Of a stretch of 64,000 nt of DNA, positions 34,792 through 42,879 are shown one piece after another. Source of the DNA: Phenylobacterium sp. (GTDB lineage: Bacteria; Pseudomonadota; Alphaproteobacteria; Caulobacterales; Caulobacteraceae). Each line of letters starts with the position of its first letter. Position 1 is the first letter of the stretch. The translations under genes were made by a program, and so were the position numbers. Below the pieces are notes generated by a model. It made no database searches. It was given only the letters and a program-made list of their open reading frames with translations, and was not told where the DNA came from. The stretch covers positions 62,001-126,000 of the forward strand of contig JAGOQB010000004.1 in NCBI GenBank assembly GCA_017991675.1, written 5' to 3'.

Positions 34792-35082
34792 CTATTCGTC
34801 CACGTCGCCGGCGGCCGGCGGGGCTGCGACGACTTCGCCCTCCAGCGGCAGGCGCAGGCGGTAGACGCCCTTGAACTTCTCCGGATCGGCCGGCTTGCCG
34901 TGGCGGGTGACGACGATCTTGCCCTGGCGGGCCAGGCCGCGGGCGGTGTTGCGCACATGGCCGGTCAGCCGCCGCCAGTTCTCGTTGTCGGCGGCGCGCG
35001 CCACCTCCTCCGAGGAGGCGGACTTGCCGGGCGCCAGCTTGCCCAGCACTTCGAAGATGACGGCTTCCATGTCGACGCTCAT
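34792..35082 (-). CDS. DUF3253 family protein
   Basis: A 96-residue cytoplasmic protein; I start at ATG 35082 (MSVDMEAVIFEVLGKLAPGKSA) because the longer frame upstream is Arg-rich and atypical. The pattern, IFEVLGKLAPGKSASSEEVARAADNENWRRLTGHVRNTARGLARQGKIVVTRHGKPADPEKFKGVYRLRL, is a small winged-helix-like fold and matches what I recall of DUF3253. Function unknown; DNA binding is a possibility. 24 bases from the glycosylase gene. Confidence 0.78.
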   Translation of the reverse strand: MSVDMEAVIFEVLGKLAPGKSASSEEVARAADNENWRRLTGHVRNTARGLARQGKIVVTRHGKPADPEKFKGVYRLRLPLEGEVVAAPPAAGDVDE

Positions 35083-35173
35083 GGGCCTCCTATGCCTGAT
35101 GATCGACCCGATGGCGAGGCGAGGCGCAAACCGCCGCGTAAGAAATCCCCCGCCGGCGCGACTACCTTGATCG

Positions 35174-35701
35174 ATGCAGCATCCGGGCGAGGTCATGGAT
35201 CAGGACGAGCGCTACGCCGAGGCGGCGCGGGCCTATGGCGAGGCGATCGACCGCCTGGCCCGCGGCTATGAGGCTGACGCCGACGCCCGGCGAGACCTGG
35301 TCCAGGAGATCCACCTGGCCCTTTGGCGCAGCTTCGCGGTCTTCGACGGGCGCTGCTCGGTGCGGACCTGGGTCTATCGCGTGGCGCACAACACCGCGAC
35401 CAGCCACGTCCAGACGCGGCGCCGTCATCGCCGGGTCGACGGCGACGCCGGCGCGCTGGAACAACTGCCGGCCGGGGATGATCCCGAGGCGGCGGCCGGC
35501 CAGACCCAAGCCCTGGCCCGGCTCATGGACATGGTCCAGGCCCTCGCCCCGCTCGAACGCCAGGTGGCGCTGCTTTACCTCGAGGACCTCGACGCCGCGG
35601 CGATCGGCGAGATCACCGGCCTCAGCCCCGGCGCGGTCGCCCAGAAAATCCACCGGCTGAAGGCCTCGCTCGCCCGCCGGTTTCGCGGAGGCGCGGCATG
35701 A
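35174..35701 (+). CDS. ECF-type RNA polymerase sigma factor
   Basis: A 175-residue sigma-70 family factor with region 2 (YEADADARRDLVQEIHLALWRSFAVFDGRCSVRTWVYRVAHNTATSHV) and region 4 (LAPLERQVALLYLEDLDAAAIGEITGLSPGAVAQKIHRLKASLARRF). The DLVQEIHLALW and the RVAHN block are standard. It overlaps a membrane protein gene by 4 bases, which is the usual arrangement for a sigma factor with its anti-sigma partner. Confidence 0.92.
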   Translation: MQHPGEVMDQDERYAEAARAYGEAIDRLARGYEADADARRDLVQEIHLALWRSFAVFDGRCSVRTWVYRVAHNTATSHVQTRRRHRRVDGDAGALEQLPAGDDPEAAAGQTQALARLMDMVQALAPLERQVALLYLEDLDAAAIGEITGLSPGAVAQKIHRLKASLARRFRGGAA

Positions 35702-36276
35702 CTCCCGACCAATCCGACCAGGACCTGAAGGCCCTCTGGCGCAACCAACAGACGGAGACCGGCCCCATGAGCATCGAGCAGATCCACGCCCGCGCGTTTC
35801 AGTCGCGCATCCAGGTCCGCAATCTGGTGGAGTACGCCGCCAGCGCGCTGGTGCTCGCCATATTCGGCTTCTACGCCGTGTTCTTCCCGCATCCGCTGAT
35901 GAAGCTCGGCGCGGTGATGGTCATGATCGGAACCGCCGTGATGGCCTGGCAGCTCCATCGCCGCGCCTCGGCCAGGATCCTGCCACCGGGCGCCGCGGCC
36001 GGCGCCTCGCTCACCTTCCACCGGGCCGAACTGGTCCGACAGCGGAACGCCCTGCGCTCGGCCTTCTGGTGGTACATCGCGCCCTTCGTTCCGGGCATGA
36101 CGGTGTTCGTCGCCGGGATGGCGCTGGCCCGCCCGGGAACCTCCCTCGCCCACCTCGCGCCGCTGGGCGTGCTGATCGGCGCCTATCTGGCGGCCTGGTT
36201 CCTGATCAACCGCGGCGCAGCCAAGCGGCTGCAGGCCGAGATCGACGACATCGAGGCCCTGATGAAGGAGCCCTAG
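35698..36276 (+). CDS. Four-helix membrane protein coupled to the ECF sigma factor, candidate anti-sigma factor
   Basis: A 192-residue protein with an N-terminal cytoplasmic helix (SDQDLKALWRNQQTETGPMSIEQIHARAFQSRIQVRNLVEYAA) and four transmembrane segments around residues 48-63, 66-82, 122-142 and 148-168. The ATG overlaps the sigma gene stop by 4 bases. The LKALWRNQ start resembles helices that bind sigma region 4, but no zinc-binding HxxxCxxC anti-sigma motif exists. Anti-sigma function is inferred from position. Confidence 0.75.
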   Translation: MTPDQSDQDLKALWRNQQTETGPMSIEQIHARAFQSRIQVRNLVEYAASALVLAIFGFYAVFFPHPLMKLGAVMVMIGTAVMAWQLHRRASARILPPGAAAGASLTFHRAELVRQRNALRSAFWWYIAPFVPGMTVFVAGMALARPGTSLAHLAPLGVLIGAYLAAWFLINRGAAKRLQAEIDDIEALMKEP

Positions 36277-36297
36277 ACCCTGTCGATACTTTGACTT

Positions 36298-36342
36298 TAG
36301 AGCCCCACTCACGATGATCCATCGTGAGTGGGAAGGGCTCTA
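36298..36342. terminator. Bidirectional hairpin between convergent genes
   Basis: CCCACTCACGATG at 36304-36316 pairs perfectly with CATCGTGAGTGGG at 36320-36332 over a 3-base loop; an outer TAGAGCCC/GGGCTCTA pair overlaps it at 36298-36305 and 36335-36342. It sits between the sigma-partner gene and the acyl-CoA dehydrogenase gene, whose TAG stop is inside the outer repeat. No strong T-run. Confidence 0.65.
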
Positions 36343-37488
36343 GCCGCCCCGCTTGATGGTTTCGCGGGCGATGACCACCTGCTGGATCTGGCTGGTGCCC
36401 TCGTAGATCCGGAAGATGCGCACGTCGCGATAGAACCGCTCGATGCCGTGGTCGGCGACATAGCCGGCGCCGCCGAAGATCTGCACCGCGCGGTCGGCGA
36501 CGCGGCCGACCATCTCCGAGGCGAAGTACTTGGCCGCGGCCGCTTCCATGGTCACGCTCTGGCCGGCGTCGCGCTTGCGGGCGGTCTCCATGGTCATCGC
36601 CTTGGCGACCAGCGCCTCGGTCTTGCTGTCGGCGATCATCCCCTGGACCAGCTGGAAGTTCGAGATCGCCTGGCCGAACTGCTTGCGCTCGGTCGCATAG
36701 GCCACGCAGTCGGCCAGCAGCCGCTCGGCCACGCCGATGCAGATCGCCGAGATGTGCAGGCGGCCGCGGTCCAGCACCTGCATGGCGACCTTGAAGCCCT
36801 CGCCCTCATTGCCCAGGCGGTTCTCGACCGGCACCCGGACATTGTCGAAGATCACGTCGCAGATGTGCGCGCCCTGCTGGCCCATCTTCTTTTCGGGCTT
36901 GCCGACTGACAGCCCCGGCAGATTGCGCTCGACCAGGAAGGCGCTCACCCCGCCGCCGCCCGCCTTGCTGGGATCGCTGCGGGCCATGACCGTGAACAGG
37001 TCGGCCTTGTTGGCGTTGGTGATGAACCGCTTGGTGCCGTTCAGGACGTAGAAGTCGCCGTCGCGGATGGCGGTGGTCTGGACGTTGGCGCTGTCGGAGC
37101 CGGCTTCCGGCTCGGTCAGGGCGAACGAGGTGATGATCTCGCCCGAGGCGATCCCCGGCAGGTACTTGGCCTTCTGGGCCTCGGAGCCGAACATCACCAG
37201 CCCCTGGCTGCCGATGCCGACATTGGTGCCGAACGCCGAGCGGAAGGCCGGGCTGGTGCGGCCGAGTTCCACGCCGACCAGGCACTCGTCCTCCATGGAG
37301 AGGTCGAGGCCGCCGAACTCTTCGGGGATCGACAGGCCGAACAGACCCAGCCCCTTCATCTCCTCGACCACCTCGGCCGGAATGGCGTCGTCCTCGGAGA
37401 CCTTGGCCTCCAGCGGCCGCAGCCGTTCGGTGACGAACCGGCGGACCGTGTCGATGAGTTGCTCGCGGGTTTCGAGATCGAGGGCCAT
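36340..37488 (-). CDS. Acyl-CoA dehydrogenase
   Basis: FAD enzyme that introduces the alpha-beta double bond into acyl-CoAs. The 382-residue protein has the signatures FALTEPEAGSDSANVQTTA (FAD pyrophosphate region), LNGTKRFITNANKADLFTVMARSD, and the C-terminal QIFGGAGYVADHGIERFYRDVRIFRIYEGTSQIQQVVIARE with the catalytic Glu in YEGTS. It follows the short/medium-chain subfamily. A convergent hairpin ends it. Chain-length preference not inferable. Confidence 0.94.
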   Translation of the reverse strand: MALDLETREQLIDTVRRFVTERLRPLEAKVSEDDAIPAEVVEEMKGLGLFGLSIPEEFGGLDLSMEDECLVGVELGRTSPAFRSAFGTNVGIGSQGLVMFGSEAQKAKYLPGIASGEIITSFALTEPEAGSDSANVQTTAIRDGDFYVLNGTKRFITNANKADLFTVMARSDPSKAGGGGVSAFLVERNLPGLSVGKPEKKMGQQGAHICDVIFDNVRVPVENRLGNEGEGFKVAMQVLDRGRLHISAICIGVAERLLADCVAYATERKQFGQAISNFQLVQGMIADSKTEALVAKAMTMETARKRDAGQSVTMEAAAAKYFASEMVGRVADRAVQIFGGAGYVADHGIERFYRDVRIFRIYEGTSQIQQVVIARETIKRGG

Positions 37489-37497
37489 GGGAAGTCT

Positions 37498-38025
37498 CTA
37501 TTCGCAGACGTGCTTGTCCGCCGGGGTCTCGGCGAACTTGGAGAGGGTGATGCTGATAACCGGATCGGGCCAGACCTCATAGCCCACGGCGCCGGCCGGC
37601 ACCGTGCAGATCGTGCTCATCTTCTTCATCAGCTTGCCGCCGCGCAGGGCGGTGATCTCGGCCTCGTAGGCTATCGGGCGGGTCAGGCCGTTCCAGATCT
37701 TCAGGATCGACTGGCGCGTCTCCACCGAGGCGTCGAGCGCGAAGGCCAGCTTGCCGGCTCCTGCGCCCTTGTAGGTTTCCTTGCCGTCGGCCACGGCCTT
37801 GCCGATGCGCCCGGCCTCGACGTCGTCGAGCGACGGCCGTCCGGCGTCATCGAGACGGATCACCGCGCGCTGGCCGGTCATCACCTGCACCGCGCCGCCC
37901 TCGACCTTGGTGCGCGGGTCCAGGCCCGCCGCCTTCAACGCCTCGACCGGGATGGTCGGCAACTGGGCCTGGGCCGCGCCGGCCGCCAGCCAGACGCACG
38001 CCGCTGCGATGGCCAGGCCCCGCAT
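37498..38025 (-). CDS. Periplasmic protein of unknown function
   Basis: A 175-residue product with a clean signal peptide (MRGLAIAAACVWLAAGAAQA before QLPTIPVEAL). The mature part is soluble and beta-rich (KLAFALDASVETRQSILKIW, AYEAEITALRGGKLMKKMSTICTVPAGA) and has two cysteines (CTVPAG and the near-terminal HVCE) which could form a disulfide. No family recognised. It ends 9 bases upstream of the acyl-CoA dehydrogenase start on the same strand, so they are probably cotranscribed. Confidence 0.75.
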   Translation of the reverse strand: MRGLAIAAACVWLAAGAAQAQLPTIPVEALKAAGLDPRTKVEGGAVQVMTGQRAVIRLDDAGRPSLDDVEAGRIGKAVADGKETYKGAGAGKLAFALDASVETRQSILKIWNGLTRPIAYEAEITALRGGKLMKKMSTICTVPAGAVGYEVWPDPVISITLSKFAETPADKHVCE

Positions 38026-38172
38026 CTCAGGCGCTCGCCGGCGCCAGGGCGCCGCGGAGAAAGTCAGTCCGGCCTTGCATCGCCTGTCCCCGCCGCCTAG
38101 TTCGCATCGGGCCGCAAACTAGTGACTGAGACTGCGGCGGGCAAACCCCTTCATAGGGGGTCAGGGGACGCG

Positions 38173-38634
38173 ATGGACGGCGGCGAAGAACTCGAGATCG
38201 GCGGCTGGAAGCACCAGGTGGTGAAGGACGGCGAATGGGCCGGCTGGGTGCAGTACGGTTCCGATCCGTTCGAGGACCACGCCGGGCCGTTCTACTACCG
38301 CGTCGACGAGACCGGCCAACGGGTCTGCGCCATGCGCGCCGAACAGCACCACATGAACGGCGGCGGCTTCATGCACGGCGGCGCGATCATGACCTTCGCC
38401 GACTACTGCCTGTTCGTGATCGCCCGCGACGATCTGCAGGACAGCCGCAGCGTGACCGCCCAGTTCAACGGCGACTTCGTCGGCGCGGTGCCGGTCGGCT
38501 CGTTGGTCGAGTGCCGCGGCGAGGTGGTCAAGGCCACCCGCAGCATGGTGTTCGTCCGCGGCCTGATCACCACCGGCGGCGAGCCGGTGATGAACTTCTC
38601 GGCGATCATCAAGAAGACCAAGCCGCGGACCTGA
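38173..38634 (+). CDS. PaaI-type thioesterase (hotdog fold)
   Basis: A 153-residue protein when begun at ATG 38173, which has an AGGGGA ribosome site 5 bases upstream; a GTG at 38122 would add 17 residues. The hotdog signature is visible: HHMNGGGFMHGGAIMTFADYCLFVIA with the HGG helix, followed by strands SVTAQFNGDFVGAVPVGSLVECRGEVVKATRSMVFVRGLI. Likely hydrolyses acyl-CoA; the acyl group is unknown. Confidence 0.88.
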   Translation: MDGGEELEIGGWKHQVVKDGEWAGWVQYGSDPFEDHAGPFYYRVDETGQRVCAMRAEQHHMNGGGFMHGGAIMTFADYCLFVIARDDLQDSRSVTAQFNGDFVGAVPVGSLVECRGEVVKATRSMVFVRGLITTGGEPVMNFSAIIKKTKPRT

Positions 38635-38636
38635 CC

Positions 38637-38882
38637 ATGAAGAAGCTCGACGCCGAAACCGCCAAGAAGATCGCGCCCTCGGCCCTGATGGTGCTGGTGG
38701 CCGGGCCGGTGTTCCTGTTCATGGCCATGGACCTGATCCTCTTCGTGGCCATGAGCGCCTCGCGCAGCGCCACGTCGCCGAACCAGGTGGTCGACCTCTC
38801 GATGGAGATCGTCATCTGCATCATGACCGGCGTGCTCAGCGCCTTCGGGATCCGCTCGATCCTGCGCGCGCTCAAGGACTAG
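38637..38882 (+). CDS. Small two-helix membrane protein
   Basis: An 81-residue protein starting 2 bases after the thioesterase stop, so probably cotranscribed. Two transmembrane segments: LMVLVAGPVFLFMAMDLILFVAM and VDLSMEIVICIMTGVLSAFGI, with a charged C-terminus (SILRALKD). No known family. The frame uses the same codon preference as its neighbours. Confidence 0.65.
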   Translation: MKKLDAETAKKIAPSALMVLVAGPVFLFMAMDLILFVAMSASRSATSPNQVVDLSMEIVICIMTGVLSAFGIRSILRALKD

Positions 38883-38886
38883 CAGG

Positions 38887-39330
38887 GTGGCGCGGCTCGT
38901 CCCGCTCGCCCCGGCCGACATCGCCGAGGTCATGCGCATCGAGCGCCTGCCCGGCTACGACGCCTTCATCGGCCAGTTCGGCGAAGACGAGCACGCGGCG
39001 GAGTTCGCCTCGCCCGACGCGCGCTATCTCGGCTTCCGTCGCGAGAACGGCGGCCTCGCCGGCTTCGTGATCGTTCAGGAATTCACCGCCCCCACCGTGC
39101 TGCTGCGCCGCATCGCGGTCGATGAGACTGGCCAGGGAACCGGAACCGCCCTCTTCCGCGCCGCCGTCGACTGGATCTTCGCCAACACCGCGGCCCAGGC
39201 GGTGAAGCTGCACGTGCGGCCGGAGAACCACCGCGCCCGCCACATCTATCTGCGCGAGGGCCTCACCCGCCACGGCGAGGACCCGGCTAGCGAATACCTG
39301 TCCGTCACCCGCGCGCGCTGGGGCGCCTAG
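38887..39330 (+). CDS. GNAT family N-acetyltransferase
   Basis: A 147-residue acetyltransferase with a GTG start at 38887, 4 bases after the preceding stop. The acetyl-CoA loop is RIAVDETGQGTGTALFRAAVDWIF (GQGTG), followed by VKLHVRPENHRARHIYLREGLTRHGE. Its TAG stop interlocks with the stop of the convergent GST gene (CTAG 39327-39330). Substrate unknown. Confidence 0.85.
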   Translation: MARLVPLAPADIAEVMRIERLPGYDAFIGQFGEDEHAAEFASPDARYLGFRRENGGLAGFVIVQEFTAPTVLLRRIAVDETGQGTGTALFRAAVDWIFANTAAQAVKLHVRPENHRARHIYLREGLTRHGEDPASEYLSVTRARWGA

Positions 39331-39956
39331 GCTCCAGGCGAAAGACTCGCCGTGGCCGCCGGACGGCTGCGCATGGCGTTCGCCCAGCGATGCAGGTTGG
39401 CCAGCTCCTCGGGGATCGGCAGCTTGATCATCCGGGTGAAGTCGATGCCGATGAAGGCGATGATGTCGGCGATGGTCAGCCGCTCGCCGGCCAGCCACGC
39501 GCTCTCGCCCAGCCGCCGGTCGAGCACCTTCAGGCCCTTCAAGCCCAGTTCCTTGTTGTACTCGCCGACCGGCGGGTTGGGGGCCTCCAGCGCCGCCAGG
39601 GCCGGATGGGTGTGGCGCACGCCCAGCATGAACGGATTGGCGACCAGCATCTCGGCGCGCCGGGTCCACATCTCGATCACCGCCGCCTCCTCGGGCGTGG
39701 CGCCGAACAGGTTCGGCTCCGGGTAGCGGCTCTCCAGGTAGCGGCAGATCGCCAGCGACTCGGTGATCGTCGTCCCGTCGTCCAGTTCCAGCGCCGGGAC
39801 GTTGGGCAGCCCGGCCTTGGCCAGGTAGCCCGCCTGCTTGTGCTGGCCCTGGATCAGGTTGAGCTGGACGATCTCGAGGTCCTCGACGCCCTTCTCGGCC
39901 ATCAGCCAGCGCACCCGGCGCGGGTTGGGGGCCATCGCCGTGTCGTAGAGCTTCAT
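39327..39956 (-). CDS. Glutathione S-transferase family protein
   Basis: A 209-residue GST: thioredoxin-like N-domain (MKLYDTAMAPNPRRVRWLMAEKGVEDLEIVQLN ... NVPALELDDGTTITESLAICRYLE with the cis-Pro and ES glutathione motif), and a helical C-domain with the N-capping box WLAGERLTIADIIAFIGIDF. The active-site position after MKLY is occupied by Asn/Pro-rich residues rather than a clear Tyr or Cys. Close to bacterial beta/nu-like GSTs; substrate unknown. Confidence 0.9.
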   Translation of the reverse strand: MKLYDTAMAPNPRRVRWLMAEKGVEDLEIVQLNLIQGQHKQAGYLAKAGLPNVPALELDDGTTITESLAICRYLESRYPEPNLFGATPEEAAVIEMWTRRAEMLVANPFMLGVRHTHPALAALEAPNPPVGEYNKELGLKGLKVLDRRLGESAWLAGERLTIADIIAFIGIDFTRMIKLPIPEELANLHRWANAMRSRPAATASLSPGA

Positions 39957-39990
39957 TCCTGATCCTCCCGCAGCGGCTCTGGCGGCCGCC

Positions 39991-41268
39991 CTATTGTCCG
40001 AACAGTTCCCGCGGCATGGCCCCGACCAGCGCCCCGGTCATGCAGGTGGCCAGGAAGCCGGCGATCAGCGCCTTCCAGACGATGCCGATGATCTCGGTGC
40101 GCCGCTCGGGCATCAAGACGCCCATGCCGGTTACGGTTATCCCGACTGACCCCACGTTAGCGAAGCCGCACAGCGCGTAGGTCAGGATCATCCGTGTGCG
40201 CTCGGTCATCTCGCCGGCCGGGACCGCGCCCAGCTGGATGAAGGCGATGAACTCGGTCAGCATCAGCTTCACGCCCAGCAGGTAGCCGGCCTTCAGCGCC
40301 TCGTCCCAATGCACGCCCATGGCCCAGGCCAGCGGCGCGAACACGAGGCCCAGGATGCGCTCGATGGTGATCGCCTCGCCGCCGATCGCCGGCAGCACCG
40401 ACAGCAGCGCGTTGCCGATGGCCACGAAGGCCACGAACACGATCAGGATCGCCGAGATGTTCAGCACCACGGTCAGGCCGTCCATCGTGCCCTTGCTGAT
40501 CGCGTCGATCGAGCTGTCGTACTTCAGCAGCGAGGAATAGTCGGCGTAGAGCCCGCCCTGGCCCGGCTTTTCCGGGATCATGATCTTGGCCAGCAGGATG
40601 CCCGCCGGGGCCGAGATGATCGAGGCGACCAGCACGTGCGCGGCGGCGTTGGGCAGCACGGTCTTCAGGATCGTGGCGTAGGCCACCATGGTCGAGCCGG
40701 CCACCGTCGCCAGGCCGACGACCATCATCAGGAACAGCTCCGAGCGGGTCAGCTTGTCGAGATAGGCGCGGATCACGATCGGGCTCTCGATCATGCCCAG
40801 GAAGATGTTCACCGCCACCGCCAGGGCCGAGGCGCCGCCCAGGCCCATGGTCTTCTGGAACAGCAGGCCGAAGCCGCGGGTGATCCACTTCAGGATGCCC
40901 CAGTGCCACAGCAGCGCCGACAGCGCCGAGATCACCAGGATCAGCGGCAGCACCTGGAACGCGAAGACGAACAGCGCCCCGGAATTGGTCACCTGATAGG
41001 GCTGCTCGCCGCCGCCCATGTAGCCGAACACGAACTGGGTGCCGGTGGCGGTCGCCGCGGCCAGGCCGTCGACCCCGCGATTGATCGCCTCGATCACCGC
41101 CTGCGCCCCCGGCAGGCCGAACAGCAGCAGGATCAGCCCGATCTGCACCGCGATCGACCCCAGCGCCAGCCGCCAGGGGAAGGCCTTCTTGTTTTCCGAC
41201 AGCGCCCAGCAAACGGCGATCACGAAGCCCAGGCCGGCCAGGCTCTGGGCGTTCTCAGGACGAAACAT
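39991..41268 (-). CDS. Concentrative nucleoside transporter (NupC/CNT family)
   Basis: A 425-residue transporter coupling nucleoside uptake to protons or sodium. Family blocks are evident: NIFLGMIESPIVIRAYLDKLTRSELFLMMVVGLATVAGSTM, AHVLVASIISAPAGILLAKIMIPE, and GFANVGSVGITVTGMGVLMPERR. The GMIES and the second-half GFANxxSVGI motifs line the substrate site. A 198-base gap separates it from the divergent ohr gene. It is monocistronic as far as visible. Confidence 0.93.
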   Translation of the reverse strand: MFRPENAQSLAGLGFVIAVCWALSENKKAFPWRLALGSIAVQIGLILLLFGLPGAQAVIEAINRGVDGLAAATATGTQFVFGYMGGGEQPYQVTNSGALFVFAFQVLPLILVISALSALLWHWGILKWITRGFGLLFQKTMGLGGASALAVAVNIFLGMIESPIVIRAYLDKLTRSELFLMMVVGLATVAGSTMVAYATILKTVLPNAAAHVLVASIISAPAGILLAKIMIPEKPGQGGLYADYSSLLKYDSSIDAISKGTMDGLTVVLNISAILIVFVAFVAIGNALLSVLPAIGGEAITIERILGLVFAPLAWAMGVHWDEALKAGYLLGVKLMLTEFIAFIQLGAVPAGEMTERTRMILTYALCGFANVGSVGITVTGMGVLMPERRTEIIGIVWKALIAGFLATCMTGALVGAMPRELFGQ

Positions 41269-41409
41269 GCATGGCCCCCGGACTCCGCTGTCCCGCGGCG
41301 TCCAAACTTTCTCAGGTCCGCGCGGACTCGCGCAGGAATTCTCGCGCTATTGACTACGGCAGGGCAGGGTCATGCAAGCGCACGCAGCGTCGCGCGCGAA
41401 CGCCGCCCC

Positions 41410-41437
41410 TTGACGCGGCCGGATGGCGTCATATTTA
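41410..41437 (+). promoter_or_regulatory. Likely ohr promoter
   Basis: A -35-like TTGACG at 41410-41415 and a -10-like TATTTA at 41432-41437 are separated by 16 bases. The -10 runs into the OhrR palindrome, so repressor binding would block polymerase. Confidence 0.55.
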
Positions 41438-41450
41438 ATTGTGCACAATT
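41437..41450. promoter_or_regulatory. OhrR operator
   Basis: AATTGTGCACAATT is a perfect 14-base palindrome located 17 bases upstream of the ohr ATG, just before the GGAG ribosome site. It matches known OhrR/MarR operators of other bacteria, and the ohrR gene follows ohr. Confidence 0.82.
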
Positions 41451-41467
41451 GAATTGGAGATAATCAA

Positions 41468-41887
41468 ATGCCCGCTCTCTACGCCACCCAGGCCCGCGCC
41501 GTCGGCGGCCGCGCCGGCCACGTCGAATCCCAGGACGGCCTGCTCAGCCTCGACCTGGCCCTGCCCCGCGAGATGGGCGGCAAGGGCGGCGGGACCAATC
41601 CCGAGCAGCTGTTCGCCGCCGGCTACGCCGCCTGTTTCGAGAACGCCGTCCGCTACATCGCCGGCCAGCAGAAGATCCCGCTGAAGGGCGCCGCCGTCAC
41701 CGCCACCGTCGAGCTGCACCCGCGCGCCGAAGGCGGCTTCAAGCTGGGCGTGGCGCTCGACGCCGAGACCCAAGGCCTCGACCAGGCCGCCGCCGAAGCC
41801 CTCGTCGCCGCCGCCCACCAGGTCTGCCCCTATTCCAACGCCATTCGCGGCAACGTCGATGTTGCGCTATCTGTGCGAGCTGAATGA
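41468..41887 (+). CDS. ohr: Organic hydroperoxide resistance protein Ohr
   Basis: Thiol peroxidase that detoxifies organic hydroperoxides. The 139 residues have the OsmC/Ohr fold with both catalytic Cys: FAAGYAACFENAVRYIA (peroxidatic Cys, preceded by GGKGGGTNPEQL) and VCPYSNAIRGNVDV (resolving Cys). The Ohr-type VCPYSNA motif rules out OsmC. ohrR follows with a 4-base overlap and the promoter contains an OhrR palindrome. Confidence 0.95.
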   Translation: MPALYATQARAVGGRAGHVESQDGLLSLDLALPREMGGKGGGTNPEQLFAAGYAACFENAVRYIAGQQKIPLKGAAVTATVELHPRAEGGFKLGVALDAETQGLDQAAAEALVAAAHQVCPYSNAIRGNVDVALSVRAE

Positions 41888-42366
41888 CCGTCCGAGCCAA
41901 ACCTGACGCAAAGGAGGCGGCCGCACCCGCGGCCGTCCCCCAACTGCGCCTCGACAACCAGCTCTGCTTTGCGCTCTACGCCGCCAGCGGGCTGGTCACG
42001 CGCGCCTACCGCCCGCTGCTGGAGCCGCTGGGCCTGACCTATCCGCAGTACCTGGTGATGCTGGTCCTCTGGGAAGACGCGCCCCGCACGGTCAAGGCGC
42101 TGGGCCAGGCGCTGGACCTCGACTCCGGCACCCTGACCCCGCTGCTCAAGCGCCTGGAGGCGGCCGGCTTCGTCACCCGCCGCCGCGACGCCGAGGACGA
42201 GCGCAAGGTGCAGATCGAGCTGACCGACGCCGGCCGCGCCCTGCGCGAGAAGGCGGCCGAGGTCCCAGCCGCCCTCGCCTGCCAGCTGCACCTGCCGCTC
42301 GATGAGATCGTCGAACTGCGCACGACCCTGCAGGACCTGGCCAGGCGAATGAAGACAGCCGGATAG
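41884..42366 (+). CDS. ohrR: Organic-hydroperoxide-sensing MarR-family repressor OhrR
   Basis: A 160-residue MarR regulator. The redox Cys lies in LRLDNQLCFALYAASGLVTRAYRPLLEPLGLTYPQYLVMLVLWE, whose LDNQLCFALY is the OhrR signature with the sensing Cys near residue 28 and the nearby Tyr that stabilises the sulfenate. The winged HTH follows (TVKALGQALDLDSGTLTPLLKRLEAAGFVTRRR). Coupled to ohr by ATGA overlap; likely autoregulated through the palindrome at 41437. No second Cys near position 130, so a one-Cys type. Confidence 0.95.
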   Translation: MTVRAKPDAKEAAAPAAVPQLRLDNQLCFALYAASGLVTRAYRPLLEPLGLTYPQYLVMLVLWEDAPRTVKALGQALDLDSGTLTPLLKRLEAAGFVTRRRDAEDERKVQIELTDAGRALREKAAEVPAALACQLHLPLDEIVELRTTLQDLARRMKTAG

Positions 42367-42378
42367 CCAAGTCTCCAG

Positions 42379-42503
42379 TGTCATCCCGGAAGGCGCCAAG
42401 CGCCTGTCCGGGATCCATGAACACCCGATCTCGCAAGGCTCGCGCGAACGCCGCCGTCGCGGCGCGAATGGATCCCGGTCTTGCTGCGCAAACCGGGACG
42501 ACA
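42379..42503 (+). repeat. Dispersed inverted repeat, family B, copy 1
   Basis: Starts TGTCATCCCGG and ends CCGGGACGACA, with the core CCATGAACACCCGATC and GGCGCGAATGGATCCCGG. Two hairpins at the ends differ between copies in sequence but keep pairing. Lies 12 bases after the ohrR stop and 16 bases from the convergent gene's stop. Plus orientation as defined by the ATGAACACC core. Confidence 0.88.
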
Positions 42504-42519
42504 CTTTTAGCTCGAATGC

Positions 42520-42834
42520 CTAGCGTGCGCCCAACCGCATCAGCACTTCGCGAGGAATGCCGTAGTGCTCGATGGCCGGCTTCTGGTTGCGGATCCCGCA
42601 GGCCTCGCGCTGGATGAAGTAGTACCAGACCGCGGTGGCGGCCTCCTTCAGCAGAGGCGCGCGCGCCTCGTCGGCCCCCTCGAACGCCTTCAGCGCCGCC
42701 AGCGCCTGTTCGACCCGCTGGCCGGCGCGCCCGAGCGCATAGCCGCGCTCTTCCTGGATCTCGTAATCGAGGATGCTCGCGCCGGTCTTGAACAGCGGCG
42801 ACGTCGATCCCTGCGGCATGCGGAGACTGGACAT
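42520..42834 (-). CDS. Small conserved hypothetical protein (DUF6665-like)
   Basis: A 104-residue cytoplasmic protein beginning at ATG 42834 (MSSLRMPQGSTSPLFKTGASILDYEI); longer frames run into the flanking repeat and are not credible. It is helical, with the run EERGYALGRAGQRVEQALAALKAFEG and the block AVWYYFIQREACGIRNQKPAIEHYGIPREVLMRLGAR. I recall similar proteins as a Caulobacterales/alphaproteobacterial DUF (possibly DUF6665). Function unknown. It is flanked by inverted copies of repeat B on both sides. Confidence 0.7.
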   Translation of the reverse strand: MSSLRMPQGSTSPLFKTGASILDYEIQEERGYALGRAGQRVEQALAALKAFEGADEARAPLLKEAATAVWYYFIQREACGIRNQKPAIEHYGIPREVLMRLGAR

Positions 42835-42879
42835 GGGCGAAGTATGCCGCGCTCCCGCCGAGGAACAAGCTCCACAAGG

